NCBI GenBank assembly: GCA_030632545.1
Contig: DAOVUO010000238.1
Location: 1-5,220, forward strand
Length of the DNA: 5,220 nucleotides
Reading direction: 5' to 3'
Source of the DNA: Bacteroidales bacterium
GTDB taxonomy: Bacteria; Bacteroidota; Bacteroidia; Bacteroidales; DYOH01
The notes below the pieces were generated by a model. The model worked only from the letters and a program-made list of their open reading frames with translations. It ran no database searches and had not been told where the DNA came from. A program made the position numbers and the translations under genes. Positions 1 to 5,174 of the stretch are shown one piece after another. Numbering within the stretch: position 1 is the first letter of the stretch; the number at the start of each line of letters is the position of its first letter.

Positions 1-755
1 AAAAAATCAATATATTGTTTTTGACTTATTTCGTATTTCATGGCATAAAAGCCAAAGTATCCAGTAGGATAATTTTCGTTATCAATAATACCATCATTAT
101 TTGTATCAATACCAGCTATTCCATTTATTCCAATACCACTTTCAATAGTATCATCATCGTAATTATTTACATCTACATTTATGTTCTGTACAATATTTTC
201 CCATATAAAAACTGGATTATTATCACCACCATGAAAAGCATTAATTGACTCATTTACTCCATCAAAATCACCAATATAAAAACTTCCATCGTTTATGCGT
301 ACCATCTCTATTCCAAATAGTTGCACTTTTACTACATCGGTATCGTTTACGGCATCTAGCTCATAATCCCAGCGAATTTGCATTCCTGTAAAGTCTACAT
401 TTCCTGTTCCGATATCAGAGCGATAAACAAAAATTCCTTTACCATCGCTAGTTGTTTCAATTGTTGAACCACTTGCTGCTATGTGTGTGCCATCCAATGT
501 ACTAATATTGCAATGCTTCCACTCACCTTTAGCTATTCTATATTTGGCAAATATCCATACAGCATCGTAATTATTAGGCATAGTACTTAATCGCCACGAA
601 TTTTCCCAAGTTAAATCAAAACTAATTTGCATATAACCACTGGTTAAATTCTTTTCAAGAATTACGCTGTTTTTTATAATTAAATTATTTGCTAACAATG
701 AATTAGCAATAAGAATAAATAAAATAGATAAAACATTTTTTTTTGAAATCTTCAT
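1..755 (-). CDS. Exported SUMF1 (formylglycine-generating-enzyme-like) domain protein, 3' end outside window
   Basis: This open frame reads leftwards from an ATG at 755 and runs off the left edge after 251 stop-free codons. Residues 1-22 form a signal peptide: lysines, a hydrophobic stretch (VLSILFILIANSLLA), then probable cleavage before NN. Residues about 25-148 look like a beta-rich domain with conserved Trp residues (LTWENSWR, DAVWIFAKYR), which I recall as common before SUMF1 domains in Bacteroidota. The SUMF1 signature starts at residues 150-162 (EMVRINDGSFYIGD) and continues at 234-251 (YFGFYAMKYEISQKQYIDF). An inserted acidic loop at 217-225 has the DxNxDGxxD pattern of calcium-binding loops. 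The half of the domain that would carry any catalytic cysteines is outside the window, so enzyme versus binding or structural role cannot be decided; many bacterial SUMF1 proteins are not sulfatase activators. The gene diverges from the sigma-factor operon. It acts outside the cytoplasm. Confidence 0.85.
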   Translation of the reverse strand, partial: MKISKKNVLSILFILIANSLLANNLIIKNSVILEKNLTSGYMQISFDLTWENSWRLSTMPNNYDAVWIFAKYRIAKGEWKHCNISTLDGTHIAASGSTIETTSDGKGIFVYRSDIGTGNVDFTGMQIRWDYELDAVNDTDVVKVQLFGIEMVRINDGSFYIGDFDGVNESINAFHGGDNNPVFIWENIVQNINVDVNNYDDDTIESGIGINGIAGIDTNNDGIIDNENYPTGYFGFYAMKYEISQKQYIDF

Positions 756-772
756 AAGCTGAAACTATATAT

Positions 773-780
773 TATCTTTG
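773..780 (+). promoter_or_regulatory. Bacteroidota-type -7 promoter element for the sigma-factor operon
   Basis: TATCTTTG fits the TAnnTTTG element recognised by the primary sigma factor of Bacteroidota. It lies 42 bases before the ATG at 823, so transcription would begin near 786 with a leader of roughly 35-40 bases. The partner TTTG (-33) element is not well placed: the nearest TTTG ends at 745, 27 bases upstream, longer than the usual spacing of about 17-23. The box is a good match in the right place, but the promoter is a prediction. Confidence 0.55.
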
Positions 781-788
781 CATTAGTA

Positions 789-800
789 TTAAACGTTTAA
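789..800. promoter_or_regulatory. 12-bp palindrome TTAAACGTTTAA in the divergent spacer
   Basis: This is a perfect self-complementary 12-mer in the 67-base spacer between the divergent SUMF1-protein and sigma-factor genes. It sits just downstream of the predicted -7 box, about where RNA polymerase would start. That position suits an operator that could affect both genes. AT-rich DNA throws up such palindromes by chance, so the functional reading is weak. Confidence 0.3.
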
Positions 801-822
801 AACACGAAATCATTTTATAAAA

Positions 823-1425
823 ATGAACGTAGGCACTCTTAGCCATAATAATAGTAAATTTAATTCATATTCTGATGAGGAATTGTTTGAACATTATAAA
901 AATTCAAATAGTTCTGCATACATGGGCGAATTATTTAATAGATATACCCACTTAGTTTACGGTTCGTGTATGAAGTACCTAAAAAATACAGTTGATGCCG
1001 AAGAGGCTGTAATGGAAATATTCGAAAAATTACTTATTAACGCCTATAAATATAAAGTAGATTTTTTTAAAAGCTGGTTATTTATTGTTACAAAAAATCA
1101 TTGTTTACAGAAACTTAATCAAAAAAGTAAAGAAATCTCAATAAGTAATTCAGAAAATAATTCTGAGTTTATGGAATTTCAACCCGATATCCATCTTAAT
1201 GATGAATCTGAATTAGAGAACAAAACAAAGCAGCTAAAACCTGCAATGGAGCAGTTAAAAGATGAACAAAAACAATGTGTTGAGCTCTTTTATTTAGAAG
1301 GAAAATCATACAAAGAAATAGCTGATATCACTGATTATAGTATAAAAAATGTGAAAAGCTATATTCAGAATGGAAAACGAAATTTAAAAAAAATACTTAG
1401 CTCTATAAAGATGCTATTTTTATAA
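823..1425 (+). CDS. RNA polymerase sigma factor, sigma-70 family, ECF-like
   Basis: This 200-residue protein has the two-domain layout of ECF-type sigma factors, which direct RNA polymerase to a small set of promoters. Region 2 spans about residues 18-100: helices around ELFNRYTHLVYGSCMKYL, then the acidic DAEEAVMEIFEKLL segment, then KSWLFIVTKNHCLQKL where the -10 element is read. Residues 101-138 are a polar linker. Region 4 spans about 139-193, with a helix-turn-helix around FYLEGKSYKEIADI and a recognition helix SIKNVKSYIQNGKRNLKK for the -35 element. Length is typical for the family. The ATG at 823 is the first in frame and lies about 37 bases after the likely transcription start. The next gene starts one base after the stop, so the two are almost certainly co-translated. 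Its targets are unknown; control of its own operon is a common arrangement. Confidence 0.93.
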   Translation: MNVGTLSHNNSKFNSYSDEELFEHYKNSNSSAYMGELFNRYTHLVYGSCMKYLKNTVDAEEAVMEIFEKLLINAYKYKVDFFKSWLFIVTKNHCLQKLNQKSKEISISNSENNSEFMEFQPDIHLNDESELENKTKQLKPAMEQLKDEQKQCVELFYLEGKSYKEIADITDYSIKNVKSYIQNGKRNLKKILSSIKMLFL

Positions 1426-1426
1426 A

Positions 1427-2452
1427 ATGAGTGAACAAAACGAACATATAAACTTGAGTAAAAAAAGCTGTATCAATTTTGATACAATGAAAGCATATTT
1501 GCGCTCTCAACTTTCTGCAAGCGAAATGCACAAAGTTGAGCAACATTTACTTTCGTGCCAGTTTTGTTCCGATGCTTTTGATGGTTTGAGTGATACCGAA
1601 GATGTAGAAAAACATTTTATTACTATTGAAAATATCTCTGAAGAAATAATTGAAAAAGCTATAAATACAAAAGTTTTACGTCCAACAAAAAAACGCCCTT
1701 TTATTATAGCCGCTGTTGCTGCGGCATTGGTTTTAGTTTTCAGTATTGCATTTTTATTTAAGCCTGTAAATCTAAAAAATCAAAATCAGCTTGCTGATGC
1801 TATTGAGTTAGAAAAGCCAGAAGAAGAAAATAAACTTCCAGTTCAGAATATTGTTGTCGAAGAAGTATCTGAAAAAAACGAAGAAATTGCTGTTGAGGAA
1901 GAAATTGCTGACGAGAAGATTGAACTTGTTGAAGAAACCATTGTAAACAACAGCCAGTTAGCTGAAAATACTGTGGAAAAAGAAGAAAAATCGCTTCCTG
2001 CTGAAATTAATACTGAAACTGGTATAGAAGAGGAGAACGATATTGCAGTCAATGAAGCAACGGCCATAAGCTTTGAGATAGAGGAAGCCGAAGTTACGAA
2101 TGAAAGTAATATCTATAATCCAAATAAAGTTGAAGCAACTCGAACTTTAGGGAAAAATGCCAAATCTGAAGAAATAAGCTCTACAAACTTGACAAACAAC
2201 AATAATTTGCTTAAATTGTTGGACGAAAAAGTGGTGCAAAATGATTATTCGGCGGCACTCAACATCATTTACCAATTAGAAAATAGTACTGATGCTGAGA
2301 AGTTAAAGCTGAGATTAAATCTTACTAGAGCAAGAATTTTTGCTGCACAGTTTAATAAAAGCATGGGACTTAATTATCTTAAGTCTATCAACGACAGTGA
2401 AATAACAAGCTCAAGCGATTATAAAGCACTACTCGATAGTTTGTCAAATTAA
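1427..2452 (+). CDS. Membrane-anchored anti-sigma-factor-like protein with zinc-finger (zf-HC2/ZAS-type) and TPR-like C-terminus
   Basis: This 341-residue protein probably binds the sigma factor encoded just upstream. The N-terminus has the HxxxCxxC motif of zinc-dependent anti-sigma domains (H40, C44, C47, with C15 a possible fourth ligand). Residues 91-111 (starting PFIIAAVAAALVLVF) are one membrane-spanning helix. The basic stretch RPTKKR before it puts the zinc domain in the cytoplasm and the remainder in the periplasm. Residues about 125-220 are a Glu- and Val-rich, probably disordered acidic linker. Residues about 260-341 are helical and resemble one or two TPR units (NDYSAALNIIYQLE, then LNLTRARIFAAQFN). 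The start is one base after the sigma stop codon. Family knowledge suggests an envelope signal sensed by the outer part releases the sigma factor. Which ligand the TPR-like part sees is unknown. Sequence beyond the zinc motif is not well conserved in such proteins, so the anti-sigma role is inferred mainly from motif, membrane helix and position. Confidence 0.82.
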   Translation: MSEQNEHINLSKKSCINFDTMKAYLRSQLSASEMHKVEQHLLSCQFCSDAFDGLSDTEDVEKHFITIENISEEIIEKAINTKVLRPTKKRPFIIAAVAAALVLVFSIAFLFKPVNLKNQNQLADAIELEKPEEENKLPVQNIVVEEVSEKNEEIAVEEEIADEKIELVEETIVNNSQLAENTVEKEEKSLPAEINTETGIEEENDIAVNEATAISFEIEEAEVTNESNIYNPNKVEATRTLGKNAKSEEISSTNLTNNNNLLKLLDEKVVQNDYSAALNIIYQLENSTDAEKLKLRLNLTRARIFAAQFNKSMGLNYLKSINDSEITSSSDYKALLDSLSN

Positions 2453-2471
2453 TAGTTATTCTGATTTTTTT

Positions 2472-2933
2472 ATGAAAGGCCTTGGAATTACCATATCGCC
2501 CAAATTTGTGTATATTGCTTTTGGCAAAAGGCTTAAAGACAGTGTGGAGTTAATTGATATTGAGCAAATTAGAATCCCATCTATTCTGGCTACTCCAAAT
2601 AAATTACATTATATCCGAACACTAATTTTAGATTCTATATTAATTCATCAAATTAATAATATTGGAATAAGAGTGGCCGAACGACAAGCACCAAATACTA
2701 GTCTTGATAGAATTGAAATAGAAGGTATTTTGCAAGAATTAACTGCCGAAGCTAATTTACAAAAAATAGATATAGCCACATTAAGAGAATTTGCTGATGA
2801 ATTAGAGATTAAAGAATTTTTAAGCGACTATTTATCTGGGAAAAAAGATTTTGTTGAAATAAAACATTGGTATATATGCAATAATAGTGACGCAAGAGAA
2901 GCTGCAATTGCTTGTGCTGCTGCTTTAAAATAA
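2472..2933 (+). CDS. Small protein of probable RuvC-like RNase H fold, likely lacking the first catalytic Asp
   Basis: I recognise no named family for this 153-residue protein. The order of predicted elements resembles RuvC resolvase: a hairpin of strands at 3-35 (GLGITISPKFVYIAFG), a helix at 43-60, a strand ending in Glu at 63-70 (IGIRVAER), a helix at 78-95 (RIEIEGILQELTAEA), a strand at 97-101, and a C-terminal DAREAAIACAAAL helix at 140-152 like the DAADALAIAITH helix of RuvC. E70 and D140 would match acidic active-site residues, but the first strand has Thr (T7) where RuvC has Asp. If the alignment is right, nuclease activity is doubtful and a binding or scaffold role is likelier. No signal peptide or membrane helix is visible, so it is cytoplasmic. 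It starts 19 bases after the anti-sigma-like gene and ends 26 bases before the kinase, which suggests a shared transcript and joint function with the kinase. Confidence 0.72.
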   Translation: MKGLGITISPKFVYIAFGKRLKDSVELIDIEQIRIPSILATPNKLHYIRTLILDSILIHQINNIGIRVAERQAPNTSLDRIEIEGILQELTAEANLQKIDIATLREFADELEIKEFLSDYLSGKKDFVEIKHWYICNNSDAREAAIACAAALK

Positions 2934-2959
2934 TTAAATTTTATCAAGTATTTAGTTTT

Positions 2960-4063
2960 ATGAAATTAAGCGACAGATTATTAAATAAGCACGAAGTTGT
3001 AATTCGTTTTCAAAAAACAAAGCGTATAGGCAGAGAAGGCTATAATTCTATGGTGTTTAAAGCAAAGGATTTACAGCTAAACTCTGATATTGCTTTAAAA
3101 CAAGTTCCTCTTGAATATTTTGAGAACAATAGTACTTATTTTAATGAAGCTAAATTGCAGCAAATGTCAAAACATCCGCATATTGTAGAAGTAAAATATG
3201 CTGGTCGAGATAGTGAGTATGTGTATATAGCAATGCCTTTTTATGCTAAAGGCTCGTTATCAAATGTTTTAAACAACGAAAACCTAACTACTCGTCAGGT
3301 ACTTAGTATTGCGTTTGATTTTTTGTTGGGTATAAATTTTTTACATCAGCACGATCTTATTCATTTGGATATAAAGCCTGCAAATATTCTTATTGCTGAT
3401 AGTGGTAGAGCATTAATTTCGGACTTTGGTTTAGCCAAAAATTTAACTTTAGGAAAAAATAGATTAGATAGTTATTATGCCATACAAATGCCACCCGAAA
3501 TTTACGAAAAAGAACAAAATCTAAGTTTTGCAACTGATATTTTTCAGATAGGAATGACACTTTATCGCATGGTAAATGGGAATAGAGTATTAAAAAATCA
3601 ATTTAGAAAATATATTACAGATGAAAAAGGTAATTACAATAAAAATACTTTAATTGAAGCTATTTCGACTGGAAAATATCCTGAAAGAAAAACTTACTTA
3701 CCGCATGTCCCTCGCAAATTACGTAGAATTATTAATAAATGTTTAGAACCAAATCCTCAAAAGCGTTACTCTGGTGTAAATGAACTGCTTAATGATTTAG
3801 CTCGCGTAAACGAACAAGCTGATATAATTTATAGTTATACAGTAGGACAACAGATAAAACAAAATTGGACTATTGAACAAAAAAAATATTCCGATGTATT
3901 TGAGCTAATTCATAAAGAAAAAAAATGCAAACTTATTTCCTATAGAGTTGATTTAAAAACTCGCACAAAAGAAATTCTTACTGGAAAAGATTTTCGACTT
4001 GAGGAAGGTAATGTAAAAGAAGCAAACGCAAAGCTTAGAAATATTTTTTCAAAATATTATTAG
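2960..4063 (+). CDS. Soluble Ser/Thr protein kinase (Hanks type) with C-terminal accessory domain
   Basis: This 367-residue protein contains a complete eukaryotic-like kinase domain at about residues 20-283. Visible landmarks are the ATP-anchoring lysine K47 (IALKQV), its partner E63, the catalytic loop HLDIKPANIL (D137, K139, N142), the metal-binding DFG at 155-157, PPE at 178-180 in place of APE, D193, and the late Arg R269. The Gly-rich loop is degenerate (IGREGYNSMVFKA), and the catalytic loop is HLD rather than HRD, a non-RD type that may not need activation-loop phosphorylation. Activity is expected. Residues about 288-367 form a separate beta-rich, lysine-rich domain that I do not recognise. 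No membrane helix or extracellular sensor is present, unlike PASTA-type kinases. I chose the ATG at 2960; an in-frame ATG at 2912 would overlap the upstream gene by 22 bases and add a Cys-rich leader unlike kinases. Its stop overlaps that of the convergent receiver gene. Confidence 0.9.
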   Translation: MKLSDRLLNKHEVVIRFQKTKRIGREGYNSMVFKAKDLQLNSDIALKQVPLEYFENNSTYFNEAKLQQMSKHPHIVEVKYAGRDSEYVYIAMPFYAKGSLSNVLNNENLTTRQVLSIAFDFLLGINFLHQHDLIHLDIKPANILIADSGRALISDFGLAKNLTLGKNRLDSYYAIQMPPEIYEKEQNLSFATDIFQIGMTLYRMVNGNRVLKNQFRKYITDEKGNYNKNTLIEAISTGKYPERKTYLPHVPRKLRRIINKCLEPNPQKRYSGVNELLNDLARVNEQADIIYSYTVGQQIKQNWTIEQKKYSDVFELIHKEKKCKLISYRVDLKTRTKEILTGKDFRLEEGNVKEANAKLRNIFSKYY

Positions 4064-4428
4064 CTTTTTAAACAACTTTCAATTGCTTCATCAAGCTCTT
4101 TATCAGTAACTGGCTTAGATATAATTGCATGTACGCCTAAATCTTTAGCAATATTAAGGTGAGTTATAGCATTTATTTTACCTCCGCCCGAAATAGCAAC
4201 TATTTTTATAGAAGGATATTTTTTCTGAATCTCTAAAATTAGTTCAATTCCGTTTTTCTCAGGCATTATAATATCTGTAATTACTATATTAGGAGTATAT
4301 TTTTTGAGTAAACGAGTTGCATGATGTCCATCTTCAGCAGAAATAACATCATAGCCTCTTCTGACCAAAAAAACTTCAAGGGTTTTTCTTGTAACTATTT
4401 CATCGTCAACAAGTAGAATTTTTAACAT
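4060..4428 (-). CDS. Stand-alone response-regulator receiver domain protein (CheY-like)
   Basis: This 122-residue protein is a single receiver domain with no output domain. The acidic pocket is D8-D9 (LLVDDE), the phospho-acceptor is D52 (IVITDIIMPEKNG), the switch residue is S80 (IVAISGGG) and the conserved lysine is K105 (ISKP). Beta-alpha elements follow the usual order, and length is typical for CheY- or Spo0F-like proteins. It would be phosphorylated by a histidine kinase encoded elsewhere, then act by protein contact or by passing on the phosphate. The gene converges on the kinase gene, and the two stop codons overlap by four bases (4060-4063), leaving no room for a terminator between them. 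The ATG at 4428 is preceded by T/A-rich sequence without a Shine-Dalgarno site. Whether it works with the neighbouring operon is unknown. Confidence 0.95.
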   Translation of the reverse strand: MLKILLVDDEIVTRKTLEVFLVRRGYDVISAEDGHHATRLLKKYTPNIVITDIIMPEKNGIELILEIQKKYPSIKIVAISGGGKINAITHLNIAKDLGVHAIISKPVTDKELDEAIESCLKS

Positions 4429-4518
4429 AAAATAGGTTTAGTTTTAGTAGCTGCTATTATTATATAAAATTAAAAAAAAATATTAATAGTTAATTATAAA
4501 TCTTAATTAATATTACTT

Positions 4519-4526
4519 CAAATTTA
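4519..4526 (-). promoter_or_regulatory. Candidate -7 element for the receiver-domain gene
   Basis: Read on the minus strand this is TAAATTTG, an exact fit to TAnnTTTG. It lies 90 bases upstream of the receiver ATG, so the leader would be about 80-85 bases of very AT-rich sequence. A TTTG that could serve as -33 element lies at 4555-4558, but the 28-base spacing is too long for a good match. A chance match is possible in such AT-rich DNA. Confidence 0.35.
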
Positions 4527-4540
4527 ATTTTCTTTTAATA

Positions 4541-4562
4541 TAAAAAAGCGCATACAAATGCG
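4541..4562 (-). terminator. Weak leftward terminator-like hairpin next to the repeat array
   Basis: On the minus strand a 5-bp stem (CGCAT / ATGCG, 4-base loop, 4549-4562) is followed within one base by six T residues (4542-4547). This is the shape of an intrinsic terminator for transcription leaving the repeat array leftwards, just before the receiver gene's possible promoter. The stem is short, so it would be weak at best. Confidence 0.3.
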
Positions 4563-4760
4563 AGGATAGATATAAACCATTTGGTAACACCCCATATTGT
4601 TGGTCGAGATGGACACATACCATTCGGTAACACCCCATATTGTTGGTCGAGATGGACACATACCATTCGGTAACACCCCATGTTGGCGGTTGAGATGGAC
4701 ACATACCATTCGGTAACACCTCATATTTCTGTTGAGATGGACACATACCATTCGGTAACA
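4561..4760. repeat. Tandem repeat array, 43-bp period, about 4.6 copies
   Basis: Units lie at 4561-4604 (44 bp, degenerate first half), 4605-4647 (43), 4648-4690 (43), 4691-4732 (42) and 4733-4760 (28, truncated). All share the core ACCATTCGGTAACA (first copy ACCATTTGGTAACA), and four share GAGATGGACACAT before it. The 13-14 bases after the core vary by a few changes between units (CCATATTGTTGGT, CCATGTTGGCGGT, TCATATTTCTGT). The core contains a short dyad, TACC-ATTC-GGTA. The array is richer in G and C than its surroundings. A 43-bp period and a mix of 42-, 43- and 44-bp units shift the reading frame at nearly every unit, so the stop-free stretches on the minus strand here are not genes. The variable parts are too short and too alike to be CRISPR spacers. 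Function unknown. Confidence 0.93.
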
Positions 4761-4819
4761 AGTCGTTTTTACAATATGCACGTACAGATATTTGTTTCAG
4801 AGTGTAGTTTTTTTACCGT

Positions 4820-4865
4820 AAAAAAATAAGAGTTTATTTCAGGGCGACAATGTACCTGAAATAAA
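4820..4865 (-). terminator. Long inverted repeat with leftward T tract, terminator-like
   Basis: TTTATTTCAGG at 4833-4843 and CCTGAAATAAA at 4855-4865 are perfect 11-bp inverted copies around an 11-base loop. On the minus strand the stem is followed, six bases on, by seven T residues (4820-4826), the form of an intrinsic terminator for leftward transcription. On the plus strand it is followed by A-rich sequence, so rightward termination is not expected. The stem has only three G-C pairs near the loop, so it is of moderate strength. It may alternatively be a protein-binding dyad. Confidence 0.4.
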
Positions 4866-5086
4866 AATGTATTATCAAATTTAGGTATAAGTAAATATAT
4901 CAGAATAACTTGCTGTATTGCAATTGGAAATCAGAGCATTAGTGTTTTTTGCTCAACTGCCATTAAATCTACAATTACTAAAAGCGAAAAGTATAACTGT
5001 CCTAAAATATGTGTTTTGTGCCTTGTATATGTAGGGGAATAGCCTTTAAAAACAATTGCCATACTTATTTACATAATCAATAGTCT

Positions 5087-5099
5087 CCCGATGTTCGGG
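5087..5099. repeat. GC-rich hairpin CCCGA-TGT-TCGGG
   Basis: A perfect 5-bp stem, four of its five pairs G-C, around a 3-base loop, conspicuous in AT-rich surroundings. No T tract follows on either strand, so it is not a standard intrinsic terminator. From memory, intergenic hairpins with CCCGA/TCGGG arms are frequent in Bacteroidota genomes, so it may be one member of a dispersed repeat family. Confidence 0.45.
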
Positions 5100-5109
5100 C
5101 AGGCTGTTA

Positions 5110-5124
5110 AACTTTGTAAAAGTT
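5110..5124. promoter_or_regulatory. Dyad, copy 1: AACTTTGTAAAAGTT
   Basis: Two 6-bp arms (AACTTT / AAAGTT) flank three bases. The same dyad recurs at 5178-5192 with only two central differences. It lies 51 bases before the start codon at 5175, where an operator or promoter-proximal site would be. Its left half overlaps AAACTTTG (5109-5116), which is one base off the -7 consensus TAnnTTTG. Confidence 0.35.
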
Positions 5125-5174
5125 GCGGTTAATAAATGTATAAAGCACTTATAATCAAACACTAAATTTTAAAA

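Larger units (their letters stand above)
4761..5174. other. Non-coding stretch right of the repeat array
   Basis: No reading frame of convincing length or composition is seen on either strand, and I recognise no tRNA, rRNA or riboswitch fold. The stretch contains a leftward-facing inverted repeat (4820-4865), a minus-strand TAAATTTG box at 4876-4883, a CCCGA/TCGGG hairpin (5087-5099), a 15-bp dyad (5110-5124) and the leader of the partial gene starting at 5175. The remainder, especially 4884-5086, shows nothing I can name. Confidence 0.6.

Noticed and set aside
15..248. Plus-strand stop-free frame of 77 codons
   Set aside because: It lies antisense to the SUMF1-domain gene, whose minus-strand frame has a signal peptide and family motifs; the plus-strand peptide is a low-complexity Ile/Tyr/Thr string.
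1843..2067. Minus-strand stop-free frame of 74 codons
   Set aside because: A Ser-rich shadow antisense to the GAA-rich acidic linker of the anti-sigma-like gene.
2912..2959. Upstream start (2912) for the kinase
   Set aside because: It would overlap the RuvC-like gene by 22 bases and add a Cys- and Phe-rich 16-residue leader unlike a kinase N-terminus; the ATG at 2960 fits the 26-base gap and the T-rich start context.
4561..4760. CRISPR array
   Set aside because: The parts between conserved cores are only 13-14 bases and are variants of one another, not unique spacers of about 30 bases; no cas gene is present.
4513..4781. Minus-strand stop-free frames of 82 and 85 codons over the repeat array
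   Set aside because: They are overlapping readings of the same 43-bp repeats in different frames; the same DNA unit is read as unrelated peptides (LPNGMCPS, YRMVCVHL, TEWYVSIS) because unit lengths are not multiples of three. No sign of protein selection.
4934..4954. GAGCA / TGCTC inverted repeat
   Set aside because: A 5-bp stem with an 11-base loop and no context; expected by chance.
5087..5099. Intrinsic terminator at the CCCGA/TCGGG hairpin
   Set aside because: No T tract follows on either strand and no gene ends nearby.
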